From: Hufsiella ginkgonis
Lineage (GTDB): Bacteria > Bacteroidota > Bacteroidia > Sphingobacteriales > Sphingobacteriaceae
Length of the DNA stretch: 64,000 nucleotides
Assembly (NCBI RefSeq): GCF_009834915.1
Contig: NZ_WVHS01000001.1
Coordinates: 1,178,001-1,242,000, forward strand
Reading direction: 5' to 3'
The notes beneath the pieces were generated by a model. That model did no database searches and was not told the origin of the DNA. It saw nothing but the letters and a program-made list of their open reading frames with translations. Each line of letters opens with the position of its first letter. Within the stretch, counting starts at the first letter, position 1. The translations under genes were made by a program, and so were the position numbers. This document shows, in pieces, positions 50,836 through 59,337 of the stretch.

Positions 50836-51222
50836 ATGCCAACTACAAACACTTCAGGAAGAAGAAAAACCGCAGTTGCCCGTATCTATTTAAAGGAAGG
50901 CAGCGGCACCCTTACCGTTAACGGTAAAGACTACAAAGAATATTTCCCCACCTTGCCGCTTCAGTACATTGCTACGCAGAGTATCGAAGTTTCGCAGAAC
51001 GCGGGAAATTATGACGTAAACGTAAACGTAGCCGGCGGCGGCGTAAAAGGACAGGCAGAAGCCGTTCGTTTAGCCATTGCCAAAGCGATTGTTGAACTGG
51101 ACCCTGAAAAGAAATCAGCGCTGCGCGCGAAAGGTATCATGACACGTGACGACCGTATGGTTGAGCGTAAGAAACCAGGACGCAAGAAAGCAAGAAAAAG
51201 ATTTCAATTTAGTAAACGTTAA
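50836..51222 (+). CDS. rpsI: 30S ribosomal protein S9
   Basis: 128-aa small-subunit protein. SGRRKTAVARIYLKEGSGT at the start, GGGVKGQAEAVRLAIAKA in the middle and the basic tail GRKKARKRFQFSKR are diagnostic; the final Lys-Arg reaches the P-site tRNA. It starts 14 nt after rplM. Confidence 0.98.
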   Translation: MPTTNTSGRRKTAVARIYLKEGSGTLTVNGKDYKEYFPTLPLQYIATQSIEVSQNAGNYDVNVNVAGGGVKGQAEAVRLAIAKAIVELDPEKKSALRAKGIMTRDDRMVERKKPGRKKARKRFQFSKR

Positions 51223-51240
51223 TTTCAGGAGGATCAGACA

Positions 51241-52098
51241 ATGGCTAGAACAACATACCAGGATTTACTGGACGCAGGTGTACACTTTGGTCACCTTACC
51301 CGCAAATGGGACCCGAAAATGTCACCGTACATTTTCATGGAGCGTAACGGTATCCACATCATCGATTTAAATAAAACTTTAACAAAGTTAGAAGAAGCTG
51401 CAGCGGCGATCAAACAGATCGTTAAATCAGGGCGTAAAGTACTGTTTGTAGCAACAAAAAAACAGGCTAAGGACATCCTGGCCGAACAAGCGAAAAACGT
51501 GAACATGCCTTACGTAACCGAACGCTGGTTAGGTGGTATGTTAACCAACTTCGCTACTGTGCGCAAGTCGATCAAGAAGATGACCAACATCGACAAGATG
51601 ACCAAAGACGGGACTTACGACGTATTATCAAAAAAAGAAAAGCTGATGATCCAGCGTGAGCGTATCAAATTAGAAACCCTTCTCGGAGGTATTTCTGACC
51701 TGAACCGCTTACCTGCGGCACTGTTCCTCATCGACGTAAAGAAGGAGCATATCGCCGTTACTGAGGCATTGAAGCTGAACATCCCTACTTTCGCGATGGT
51801 TGATACCAACTCGGACCCTTCGAACATCGACTTCCCGATCCCGGCTAACGACGACGCTACCAAATCGATCCTGCTGATCACCGACGTGATCATCAAAGCG
51901 ATCCAGGAAGGTCTCGACGAGCGTAAACGCGAAAAAGAAGACGAAGCGGAAAAAGAAGCTGCAGCGGCAAAATCCAAGATCGATGCGCCTGAAGCACCTG
52001 CGGAAGCTCCTGCACGCCGCGAACGCAAAGTAGCTGCCGAAGCCTCTGCTGAAACTGCTACCGCGGAAGCCGAAGCGCCTGCCGATACCGAAGAATAA
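51241..52098 (+). CDS. rpsB: 30S ribosomal protein S2
   Basis: 285-aa small-subunit protein. LLDAGVHFGHLTRKWDPKM, IIDLNKTLTKLEEA, VTERWLGGMLTNFATV and PTFAMVDTNSDPSNIDF match S2. The C-terminus carries an extra tail of about 50 residues rich in Ala and Glu (from about residue 235), a feature of many Bacteroidota S2 proteins. A GGAGG-like stretch lies before the ATG, which is uncommon in this phylum. A terminator hairpin follows, so tsf may be partly uncoupled. Confidence 0.98.
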   Translation: MARTTYQDLLDAGVHFGHLTRKWDPKMSPYIFMERNGIHIIDLNKTLTKLEEAAAAIKQIVKSGRKVLFVATKKQAKDILAEQAKNVNMPYVTERWLGGMLTNFATVRKSIKKMTNIDKMTKDGTYDVLSKKEKLMIQRERIKLETLLGGISDLNRLPAALFLIDVKKEHIAVTEALKLNIPTFAMVDTNSDPSNIDFPIPANDDATKSILLITDVIIKAIQEGLDERKREKEDEAEKEAAAAKSKIDAPEAPAEAPARRERKVAAEASAETATAEAEAPADTEE

Positions 52099-52106
52099 TA
52101 ATATTT

Positions 52107-52162
52107 AGTTGAAAGGTTGAAATGTTGGATCGTTAAAACCTTTCAACTTTTCAACCTTTTTT
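52107..52162 (+). terminator. Attenuator-like hairpin between rpsB and tsf
   Basis: AGTTGAAAGG (52107-52116) pairs with CCTTTCAACT (52139-52148), or alternatively AAGGTTGAAA (52113-52122) pairs with TTTTCAACCTT (52148-52158); TTTTTT follows. The two pairings are mutually exclusive. Confidence 0.65.
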
Positions 52163-52188
52163 AATTCCCATACATTAGTAATAACCCC

Positions 52189-52220
52189 AGCTGACAGCTG
52201 ATAACTGACAGCTGATAACT
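52189..52220 (+). repeat. Dispersed AGCTGATAACT-like repeat, copy 4 (tandem)
   Basis: AGCTGACAGCTGATAACTG is followed directly by ACAGCTGATAACT, ending 8 nt before the tsf ATG: a near-perfect tandem of the unit found at 14215, 18488 and 19639. Confidence 0.65.
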
Positions 52221-52228
52221 AAAAAAAC

Positions 52229-53068
52229 ATGTCAACCGTACAAATTTCAGCTTCAGACGTAAACAAACTGCGCCAGCAAACCGGTGCCGGTATGATGGAT
52301 TGCAAAAAAGCACTTACCGAGGCAAACGGCGATTTCGAAGCCGCTATCGATTATTTACGCAAAAAAGGCGCTAAAGTAGCTGCCAGCCGCCAGGACCGCG
52401 AGTCGAACGAAGGTGTGGTTATTGCAAAAACCAGTGCTGATGGAAAACGCGGAATTATTGTGGAAATCAATTGTGAAACAGATTTCGTGGCTAAAAACGC
52501 AGATTTCGTATCCTTCGCAAACAGCATCGCCGACATCGCGATCAGCGAAAGCCCTGCAACCCTCGAGGAGTTAACAGCCCTTGACCTGAACGGCACACGG
52601 ATCTCTGACCAGATACTTGACCAAACCGGTAAGATCGGCGAGAAGATCGGTGTTTCCAAGTACGAGTCGGTTACCGGCGAAAAGGTGATCGCTTATATCC
52701 ATGCCAACTACCGCCTTGGCGTATTGGTAGCGTTGAGCGCTGATGCCGAAGGTGTTGAAGAGGCAGGTAAAGACGTATCTATGCAGATCGCTGCCATGAA
52801 CCCTGTCGCCATTGATAAAGGTGATGTCGATGCGCGCACCATCGAGCGTGAGCTCGAGATCGCCAAAGACCAGATCCGTGCCGAAGGCAAGCCCGAAGAA
52901 ATGGTTGAGAAGATCGCCGCAGGTAAGCTGAACAAATTTTATAAGGACAATACCCTCCTTAACCAGGAATTCGTGAAAGATTCGTCGAAGAATATCGCAC
53001 AGTTCCTGGATAGCGTATCAAAGGGGCTGACCGTTACCGCATTTAAGCGGGTGCAGTTAGGAGCATAA
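52229..53068 (+). CDS. tsf: Translation elongation factor Ts
   Basis: 279-aa nucleotide-exchange factor for EF-Tu. The N-terminal UBA-like part KLRQQTGAGMMDCKKAL and the motif EINCETDFVAKNADF are diagnostic. Length is normal. It follows rpsB but is separated by a hairpin and a dispersed repeat; it ends at a strong terminator. Confidence 0.98.
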   Translation: MSTVQISASDVNKLRQQTGAGMMDCKKALTEANGDFEAAIDYLRKKGAKVAASRQDRESNEGVVIAKTSADGKRGIIVEINCETDFVAKNADFVSFANSIADIAISESPATLEELTALDLNGTRISDQILDQTGKIGEKIGVSKYESVTGEKVIAYIHANYRLGVLVALSADAEGVEEAGKDVSMQIAAMNPVAIDKGDVDARTIERELEIAKDQIRAEGKPEEMVEKIAAGKLNKFYKDNTLLNQEFVKDSSKNIAQFLDSVSKGLTVTAFKRVQLGA

Positions 53069-53081
53069 TTAAAGTTGCCGC

Positions 53082-53124
53082 TTAACAACAAAATCCCCTG
53101 GCGCATAGGGGATTTTGTTGTTAA
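53082..53124. terminator. Perfect 18-bp bidirectional terminator
   Basis: TTAACAACAAAATCCCCT (53082-53099) and its exact complement (53107-53124) flank the 7-nt loop GGCGCAT. The TAA stop of the convergent gene (complement of 53121-53123) lies within the 3' arm. Confidence 0.95.
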
Positions 53125-53651
53125 AAACGGAAGCTATACGCTGCCTTCCCCCCCAAAAAGCCCTTGAACCGTACCCTATTGTAGTCGATGCGCAGGTAAT
53201 TTACGTCGACAGCCAAATTAACGGCGTGGTGACGGCTTATCGGGAAAGTGTACCCAATGGCTAGTGTTCCGCCAAGGGAAATATCCATAACATCCCTGTC
53301 GCCCGCAGAAAAGCAGAGATTAGGTCCTCCTTCAAGAAATAAATTGTGGAACATATATCGCCGGTAGTGGATGCCCAATCCGACGTAGCCCACAAAATTC
53401 CTGCCTGCGCGCTCATCGTCAATTCGGTAGGCCGATTTTGGAATAAATCGTTCCATGTCTCCTATTATTGACAGTGCAGACCGATCGGTTATCTTTACGT
53501 CCGTATGCAGGATTAAGCCCGTAGCGGCCTCAAACATCGCTGTAAAAGGTTTGTTGATTCCTGTGCCAAAGCCGATCCCGCTTCTCGCCTGGCAAAATGA
53601 TGGCTGCGTGAAAAAAACCAACGCAATGAGAAGAATGGCATGTTTGATCAT
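53121..53651 (-). CDS. Outer-membrane beta-barrel-like protein
   Basis: 176 aa. Signal peptide MIKHAILLIALVFFTQPSFC|QA. The mature part has the strand pattern of a small outer-membrane barrel: GIGFGTGINKPFTAMFEAATG, YVGLGIHYRRYMFHNLFLEGG, LGGTLAIGYTFP and a C-terminal AAYSFRF ending in Phe. Not assigned to a named family. Its stop codon is part of the shared tsf terminator. Confidence 0.75.
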   Translation of the reverse strand: MIKHAILLIALVFFTQPSFCQARSGIGFGTGINKPFTAMFEAATGLILHTDVKITDRSALSIIGDMERFIPKSAYRIDDERAGRNFVGYVGLGIHYRRYMFHNLFLEGGPNLCFSAGDRDVMDISLGGTLAIGYTFPISRHHAVNLAVDVNYLRIDYNRVRFKGFLGGKAAYSFRF

Positions 53652-53782
53652 GTTATTTTGATATCTAAGGAGTATAACGACATTTATCTCTCGTTACGTT
53701 CTGATTCGTCGAAATGAAACAGGTAACACCTTTTTCATGCAAATAACGAAACTCAACTTTATGAAGAAACTTTCCTGATTTT

Positions 53783-54892
53783 ATGATAACGCTGGTAAAT
53801 ATGGTGATCATTTCAGCCGGTACCGAACAACGCGGTATGGCGCTGCAGGTGAAGGACGGAAAGATCGCACGAATAATTCCGCATAACGAAGTCTCGGACG
53901 ACGAAACGGTTATCGACTTGCAAGGCAACTTCCTCGCCCCGGGCCTTACCGATCTCCAGGTCTACGGCGGTGGGGGTGAATTGTTCGGCGGCACTCCGTC
54001 TGTTGAGGCACTGGCCAAAATGGAAGATGACCTGCTAAACCAGGGCACTACCGGCTTTTTCGCGACTGTTGCCACCAATTCACCGGAAATAGTGGTCCGT
54101 GCCATCGAGGCCGCTAAAGCTTACCGGCCGCAAGCAAAGGGAAACTTCCTTGGTCTTCATCTCGAAGGCCCCTACCTCAACGCAAAGCGGAAGGGTGCTC
54201 ATCCCGCCGGGTTCATAAAAAAAGCCACGATAGAGGAAATAAGGAACTGGGTCGACCTGGCCGGCGGCGAGATCAGGATGGTCACGCTGGCGCCCGAATT
54301 ACAAGACCGGGAAGTGCTGGATTACCTGGATAAACAAAACATTGTGATTTCCTGCGGCCATAGCGACGCCACGTTTGAAGAAGCCTTGAGGTTTTTGACC
54401 AACGCGGTGCCCGCCGTCACACATTTGTACAATGCGATGCCGCAAATGCATCACCGCCAGCCGGGCCTCATCCCCGCCATATTTGAAAAGAAGCCATACA
54501 CAAGTATCGTGGCGGATGGCATTCACGTAAGCTTCCCGATGATACGCCTGGCGAAAACGTTGCTGGGTGAAAAGCTCTTCCTTATCACCGATGCCGTGAC
54601 CGCCACCAGCAAAGGCATCTACCCGCATGTGTTTACCGGCGACAGGTACACCATGCCCGACGGAACGTTATCCGGCTCGTGCCTTACCATGCTTAAAGCG
54701 GTAAAAAATTGCGTGGAACAGGTGAATATCGGCCTCGCTGAAGCGATCAACATGGCCTCGCTATACCCGGCTCAGTTGAGCGGTTGGAGCACAAAGGGGA
54801 AGATTGAGGCGGGGTATGATGCTGATTTATTGGTGTTTAACGATAATTTCGAGGTAAAAGGCACCTACCTGTCGGGAATAAAAGCAAGATAA
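53783..54892 (+). CDS. nagA: N-acetylglucosamine-6-phosphate deacetylase
   Basis: 369-aa amidohydrolase that removes acetate from GlcNAc-6-phosphate, giving the substrate of the NagB domain encoded at 10.7-12.6 kb. Motifs: GLTDLQVYGGGG near the first metal region, GLHLEGPYLNAKRKGAHP, CGHSDATFEEA, THLYNAMPQMHHRQPG and LITDAVTATSKG with the catalytic Asp. Length is typical. It is not in an operon with nagB; its upstream 131-nt gap shows no clear -7 box. Confidence 0.94.
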   Translation: MITLVNMVIISAGTEQRGMALQVKDGKIARIIPHNEVSDDETVIDLQGNFLAPGLTDLQVYGGGGELFGGTPSVEALAKMEDDLLNQGTTGFFATVATNSPEIVVRAIEAAKAYRPQAKGNFLGLHLEGPYLNAKRKGAHPAGFIKKATIEEIRNWVDLAGGEIRMVTLAPELQDREVLDYLDKQNIVISCGHSDATFEEALRFLTNAVPAVTHLYNAMPQMHHRQPGLIPAIFEKKPYTSIVADGIHVSFPMIRLAKTLLGEKLFLITDAVTATSKGIYPHVFTGDRYTMPDGTLSGSCLTMLKAVKNCVEQVNIGLAEAINMASLYPAQLSGWSTKGKIEAGYDADLLVFNDNFEVKGTYLSGIKAR

Positions 54893-54917
54893 AATTTTAA
54901 CACTGGCTTTATTTAGA

Positions 54918-54925
54918 TACTTTTG
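54918..54925 (+). promoter_or_regulatory. -7 box of pyrH
   Basis: TACTTTTG matches TAnnTTTG; TTTT lies exactly 19 nt upstream (54895-54898), three of four bases of the -33 box. Predicted leader about 85 nt. Confidence 0.6.
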
Positions 54926-54939
54926 CGCAATCTTCGAAA

Positions 54940-55026
54940 ATGAAATTTGACTGCCTGCATATATCTTCTTCCCGTTTGCAGCAAATAGTTCACCGTTCTC
55001 AAAAATCACATCCCGATGAAATATAA
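54940..55026 (+). CDS. Possible leader peptide (28 aa) overlapping the pyrH start
   Basis: ATG at 54940 opens [20 protein letters not shown] and ends at TAA 55024-55026, overlapping the first codons of pyrH out of frame. It begins about 15 nt after the predicted -7 box. It could couple translation or be a chance frame. Confidence 0.25.
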   Translation: MKFDCLHISSSRLQQIVHRSQKSHPDEI

Positions 55027-55720
55027 AAGAATCCTACTGAAACTAAGCGGAGAATCGCTCATGGGCGATCGGCAATATGGAATTGATAACAACCAGGTAT
55101 TGCAATATGCTAAGGACATTAAAACCGTTTTCGATGCGGGCGTAGAAGTTGCGCTGGTTGTTGGCGGCGGTAATATCTTCAGGGGATTAAGCGCAGAAAA
55201 ATCAGGAATGGAACGGGCCCAGGCCGATTACATGGGCATGCTTGCCACCGTGATCAACTGCATGGCGCTGCAAAATGCGCTCGAAAGCCTGGATGTGCCC
55301 ACCCGCCTGCAGTCGGCCATTAAGATGGAGCAGATCTGCGAGCCATATATTCGCCGTCGCGCCATGCGCCACATGGAACTGGGCCGCATCGTGATCTTTG
55401 GCGCCGGGACCGGTAACCCATATTTCACCACCGACACCGCGGCGTCACTGCGTGCCATCGAGATCAAAGCCGATGTGGTATTGAAAGGCACCCGCGTGGA
55501 CGGCATTTACACCGCCGACCCGGAGAAGGATCCTACCGCGACACGCTACGAAAATATTTCTTTCCAGGAAGTGTATGACAAGAACCTGAACGTAATGGAC
55601 CGCACCGCCTTCACATTATGTCACGAAAACAAACTTCCCATCATCGTATTCGATATGAACAGGCCCGATAATTTCCTGCGTGTTGCCAAAGGAGATAATA
55701 TCGGGACCCTCGTAAGTTAA
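55016..55720 (+). CDS. pyrH: UMP kinase
   Basis: 234-aa kinase converting UMP to UDP in pyrimidine synthesis. [47 protein letters not shown] and [12 protein letters not shown] are UMP-kinase signatures of the amino-acid-kinase fold. It starts at the ATG 55016, preceded by an 85-nt leader. Its TAA directly abuts the gldD stop (convergent, no spacer). The usual neighbour frr is not adjacent. Confidence 0.97.
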   Translation: MKYKRILLKLSGESLMGDRQYGIDNNQVLQYAKDIKTVFDAGVEVALVVGGGNIFRGLSAEKSGMERAQADYMGMLATVINCMALQNALESLDVPTRLQSAIKMEQICEPYIRRRAMRHMELGRIVIFGAGTGNPYFTTDTAASLRAIEIKADVVLKGTRVDGIYTADPEKDPTATRYENISFQEVYDKNLNVMDRTAFTLCHENKLPIIVFDMNRPDNFLRVAKGDNIGTLVS

Positions 55721-56335
55721 TTAGTTGGCTTTCCAGCGGAATGACCTGATCATTACGTCGATGTCTTTTTTCACGAAATCGAGTACCGGTTGGATCGAAT
55801 CCAGCCTGGGCTCCTCACGAAAGTAAAGAGCGCCGCGGATATAGTGCCGGCTGCTGTCTGTTAGATAAAATTGTACAGACGAGGCGGTGTTGCCTTCGAT
55901 GTGATATAACGCCCCGTAGACATTTTTGGAGGGATAGTTTATTTCCTGCCGGTCGATACCGGTCGATTTAGCCACATGTTTATAGGCGAGCTTGTAGGCG
56001 TCTTCCACCAGCTCGTTTAACCGTTCCCGGTTTGCCACCTCGTAATAGCTCAGGTGAATACGCCCGTTAAACTTCGGGAACAGCAGGTTCGGCGAACAGG
56101 CCTTGCTACCCCCCATGCTATCCGGCACCACCTTCGAATACACCGGGTAATCAAACTCGAACGGACATTCGCCGCTATAGGCCTGGTAAGCTTTTTCGGG
56201 CAGGTCGATCTTAAAGTAGCCCCGTGGTTTCGGCGCATAATCATTACCGCAAGCGTATACCATTAAACATAAACAGGTGCTTATAAAACGTCCGGTATTC
56301 AGCGTCCAGCGTTTAACGTTCCCTACTCGTTCCAT
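55721..56335 (-). CDS. gldD: Gliding motility lipoprotein GldD
   Basis: About 204 aa. The lipobox VYAC precedes GNDYAPKPRGYFKIDLPEKA, the conserved start of mature GldD; the ensuing CPFEFDYPVYSKV and NYPSKNVYGALYHIEGNTAS also match. GldD is an outer-membrane-associated lipoprotein needed for gliding and type IX secretion in flavobacteria. The start is uncertain: ATGs at 56344 and 56335 give an odd N-terminus (ERVGNVKRWTLNTGR) encoded by a dispersed GTTTAACGTTCC-type repeat, and the frame overlaps the aroE 3' end by 13-22 nt. Confidence 0.9.
   Translation of the reverse strand: MERVGNVKRWTLNTGRFISTCLCLMVYACGNDYAPKPRGYFKIDLPEKAYQAYSGECPFEFDYPVYSKVVPDSMGGSKACSPNLLFPKFNGRIHLSYYEVANRERLNELVEDAYKLAYKHVAKSTGIDRQEINYPSKNVYGALYHIEGNTASSVQFYLTDSSRHYIRGALYFREEPRLDSIQPVLDFVKKDIDVMIRSFRWKAN
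56287..56321. repeat. GTTTAACGTCC-type repeat inside the gldD 5' end
   Basis: ATTCAGCGTCCAGCGTTTAACG continues with TTCC; it matches the 24190-24210 copy (TTCAGCGTTTAACGTCC) over most of its length and encodes the atypical first residues of GldD on the minus strand. Confidence 0.5.
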
Positions 56336-57102
56336 ATTTCCCACGATTTCTCCGCCTGCAGGTGCAGCATCTCCATCCCGTTCTTTATGGCAGCGCCCTG
56401 TTCCTTGCCACGGCGTAAAAACTCCGTCTCTTCCGGGTTATAAACGAGGTCGTACAGCAAGTGCTTACCGGTGAGGTATTCGTAAGGGATTGCGGGGCAG
56501 GTATGGTAATTAGGCGACATCCCCAGGGGGGTGGTATTAATCACCAGCGTGTGCTCGGCCATTACCTGTTTATTCAGTTGTTCGTAAGTAATCTGCTTGC
56601 GCACCGGGCGACGCGACACCACGGTAAACTCGATATGCAATTTTTTGAGCACATAGATCACCGCCCTGGTTGCGCCGCCGTTACCCAGCACCAGCGCCTT
56701 TTTATGGTGCTTTTTGAGCAAAGGCGCCAGCGAGGTTTCGAACCCGTAAGCGTCTGTGTTATAGCCATGTAAATTTACCTGCATAAAGGAGATCTCTCCC
56801 GAGAAAAAAGATTCCATAGGCTTGTTATTCAGGATCTTGATGCAGTTAACCGCATCGATCTCCTTCGCCGCTTCGTCCACTTTATCCAGGTAAAACATTA
56901 CCCCGATCTTATGAGGGATGGTTACATTGAGCCCGCAAAGCCCCGGCTCCGAGCGAATAAGCGCCTCCAGCTGGTTGATATTAGGAAGCGGGTAAAGCTC
57001 ATATACATGATCTTCCAGTCCCTCTTCTTTAAATTTCTTTGTGAAGTACTCTTTCGAGAAAGAATGTGAAAGTGGGAAACCGATCAGTCCGAATTTTTTC
57101 AT
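56323..57102 (-). CDS. aroE: Shikimate dehydrogenase
   Basis: 259-aa NADP enzyme of the shikimate pathway. GLIGFPLSHSFSKEYF at the start, NVTIPHKIGVMFYLD (catalytic Lys), a cofactor loop LGNGGATRAVIYVL and TTPLGMSPN are all AroE motifs. It is 7 nt after the phosphosulfolactate synthase-like gene and overlaps gldD, forming part of a four-gene minus operon. Confidence 0.95.
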   Translation of the reverse strand: MKKFGLIGFPLSHSFSKEYFTKKFKEEGLEDHVYELYPLPNINQLEALIRSEPGLCGLNVTIPHKIGVMFYLDKVDEAAKEIDAVNCIKILNNKPMESFFSGEISFMQVNLHGYNTDAYGFETSLAPLLKKHHKKALVLGNGGATRAVIYVLKKLHIEFTVVSRRPVRKQITYEQLNKQVMAEHTLVINTTPLGMSPNYHTCPAIPYEYLTGKHLLYDLVYNPEETEFLRRGKEQGAAIKNGMEMLHLQAEKSWEIWNE

Positions 57103-57109
57103 GCTGTTA

Positions 57110-57871
57110 TTACTTATCCAGGAACAGGCTGAACGTATCGCCCCGCAACCCGAGCCGGATGGTTTCCAGCGAGATCACCTCGGAGGGGGCGATATTCCCC
57201 AGGTTAACATTAGTACCGGCCAGCGAAATGAACCATACCTGCTGCGCTTTTTGCGGAGCTTCCCAGATAATACGCTCCTGCGGGATCTGGGTAAGGATCT
57301 CGTCGATCAGTCCTTCTCGCACTTCGCCGGAATCACGGTAGATGCCCGCGTTACCGCCTTCACGCGCTTCGGCAATTACCTTCCACGAACCGGCTTCTAT
57401 CTCCGCCCGCATCAGGTTGATCCACTTATAAGGGGCGAAGATCTTCTGTGCATCTTTCGAGCCCACTTCCGAGATCACGGTAACCTGCCGGCTTAATTTG
57501 CTGATATACTCGCATTTTACTGCATGGTCGATATCGATCGAACCATCGGAGATCTCGGCATATTCCATACCGTAATCGTCGAGCACACGGCGGTAGTCAT
57601 CAAACTGCCCGCGAACCAGGAACGCTTCGAACAATGTTCCCCCGAAATAAACGGGGATCCCGGCATTTCGGTAAATATTCAGCTTCTCTCTTAAGTTTGG
57701 GGTAACGTATGATGTCGCCCAGCCAAGCTTGATAATATCGGTGTAGGCACCGGCTACTTCGAGAAAATCTTCGGCTTCACGCAGGCTCAGACCCTTATCC
57801 ATCACCATAGTAAGGCCGCTTTGCCTGGGTTTTTGGGTACGGAAGGGAATCTGGTTAAGTTGATAGTTCAT
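57110..57871 (-). CDS. Phosphosulfolactate synthase (ComA) family protein
   Basis: 253-aa TIM-barrel protein. GLTMVMDKGLSLREAEDFLE, DIIKLGWATSYV, GIPVYFGGTLFEAF and EVGSKDA match ComA, which adds sulfite to phosphoenolpyruvate in coenzyme M synthesis of methanogens. Bacteroidota carry this family without making coenzyme M, so the product is uncertain; a sulfonated metabolite or sulfonolipid route is possible but unproven. Conserved neighbours are a TPR protein and aroE. Confidence 0.88.
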   Translation of the reverse strand: MNYQLNQIPFRTQKPRQSGLTMVMDKGLSLREAEDFLEVAGAYTDIIKLGWATSYVTPNLREKLNIYRNAGIPVYFGGTLFEAFLVRGQFDDYRRVLDDYGMEYAEISDGSIDIDHAVKCEYISKLSRQVTVISEVGSKDAQKIFAPYKWINLMRAEIEAGSWKVIAEAREGGNAGIYRDSGEVREGLIDEILTQIPQERIIWEAPQKAQQVWFISLAGTNVNLGNIAPSEVISLETIRLGLRGDTFSLFLDK

Positions 57872-57933
57872 ACTTGTTCCGCAAATATAGGATTTTCGCT
57901 AATCGCTGGATGCACGAAAAGAGTCCTGATTTG

Positions 57934-59337
57934 CTATCGCATGTACCGGTTGATGATGTCGACAATGATCTTGTTCTCCTGCAGCTGGGGCAGGTATTCG
58001 AAAAGGATGGGGTGCTTTTCCGGGTCGGCGTTTAATGCGGTTTCCAGGTAGATCAGCGCCTCGTTGTACTGGCCATCGGCAAAAAGATAGGCCACCATGC
58101 GGTAATAGAGCTCTGCGGCATCGGGAATATGCTTTATCGCGTCAGACATGGTTTCTATCGCCCCCCGCAGGTTCTCCTGTTCATACAGCACAGAGGAATA
58201 GTCGAGCCACGCTTCCATGTCCATCGGGTTAAGCTCCACCACTTTCTCGTAAGCCAGTACCGATTCAGGCAGGCGTTTCAGCTTGTACTCCGCATCGGCA
58301 ATGGCGAACCAGTAATCGGCGTTCTTGTCGTCGAGGTCGAGCGCTTTCTTGTAAAAATGAAGGGATTCGAAATGACGTTCTTCGAAATCAAGCGTTACAC
58401 CGATCCCGAACCAGGCATCGGCGAGCTTAGGGTCCTGTTTCACCGCTTTTTTATAGTAGTGGCGTGCATCTTCCATCTGCTCGAGCTTTTCGTAGCATTC
58501 GCCGATGGCGCAATACGTATCGGCGCTTGGCGGCTCGTATTCGAAGGTTTGTTTGTACACGTCGATGGCATCGTTAAAACGATCCAGGTGTACCAGCGAG
58601 TTCCCTTTATTAAAATACGCCGAAGCGAAATTATCCTTGATCAGGATAGCATAATCATACGCATCGATGGCCTTTTCGAACAGGTTCATCTTATTGTAAG
58701 CGTTACCGAGGTTGTACCAGGCGGCATACGAATAAGGCTCGTTATCGATATATTGCTGGTAAAACATGATGCTTTCTTCCTGCTTATCGAGCACATCATA
58801 GCAAAATGCAAGCTCGTAGAGCGCATCCTGGTTTTCCATATTCTGTTCGAGACACGATTTAAGGTACGTTACCGCGTTCTCATAATCGCCCATGTTCTGG
58901 TAAACATACGCCAGGTGCAGCAGGATCTCGTCTGTACTTTCGGCGAGCTTCAGGGCTTTATCATAATTGAGGATGGCTTCCTCGTGGCGCTCCATACCTT
59001 CGTAAATATTACCGCGGATGGTGTAGATGTCGGCTTCTGATGATTCCAGGATCTCCGCCTTGTCGAGCGACTCGAAAGCACGGGTCAGCTGGTTGGTCAC
59101 CACGAACAGCTGTGCCTGTTTGATACAAAATACTACCGCGAAGGGATGCTGGCTAAGCGCGTAATCCACTACCTGCAGCGCTTTGATGGGGTCGTTCTTT
59201 TCAATATAGTAATCAATGATGTTTTCAAATGCCTGGGCGTCGAAAAAATACTGATCGTGGTTACGGATCATTTCTTCATAACGCTCAACCGAAAACCTCG
59301 GGTCCTCGGAAAAATCAAATTCGAATTCTTCTTCCAT
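57934..59337 (-). CDS. Tetratricopeptide repeat protein
   Basis: 467-aa soluble protein built of about a dozen TPR units with the spacing of A/G at positions 8 and 20 (for example AWYNLGNAYNKMNLFEKAID, ASAYFNKGNSLVHLDRFNDA, ADAWFGIGVTLDFEERHFES). The N-terminus is very acidic (MEEEFEFDFSEDPRF). No signal peptide is evident, so it probably acts as a cytoplasmic scaffold. It is the first gene of the TPR-ComA-aroE-gldD transcript (62-nt gap to ComA). Confidence 0.9.
   Translation of the reverse strand: MEEEFEFDFSEDPRFSVERYEEMIRNHDQYFFDAQAFENIIDYYIEKNDPIKALQVVDYALSQHPFAVVFCIKQAQLFVVTNQLTRAFESLDKAEILESSEADIYTIRGNIYEGMERHEEAILNYDKALKLAESTDEILLHLAYVYQNMGDYENAVTYLKSCLEQNMENQDALYELAFCYDVLDKQEESIMFYQQYIDNEPYSYAAWYNLGNAYNKMNLFEKAIDAYDYAILIKDNFASAYFNKGNSLVHLDRFNDAIDVYKQTFEYEPPSADTYCAIGECYEKLEQMEDARHYYKKAVKQDPKLADAWFGIGVTLDFEERHFESLHFYKKALDLDDKNADYWFAIADAEYKLKRLPESVLAYEKVVELNPMDMEAWLDYSSVLYEQENLRGAIETMSDAIKHIPDAAELYYRMVAYLFADGQYNEALIYLETALNADPEKHPILFEYLPQLQENKIIVDIINRYMR

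Noticed and set aside
58129-59040. 303-aa open frame opposite the TPR gene
   Set aside because: Antisense to a regular TPR array; hydrophobic composition results from complementing acidic codons.
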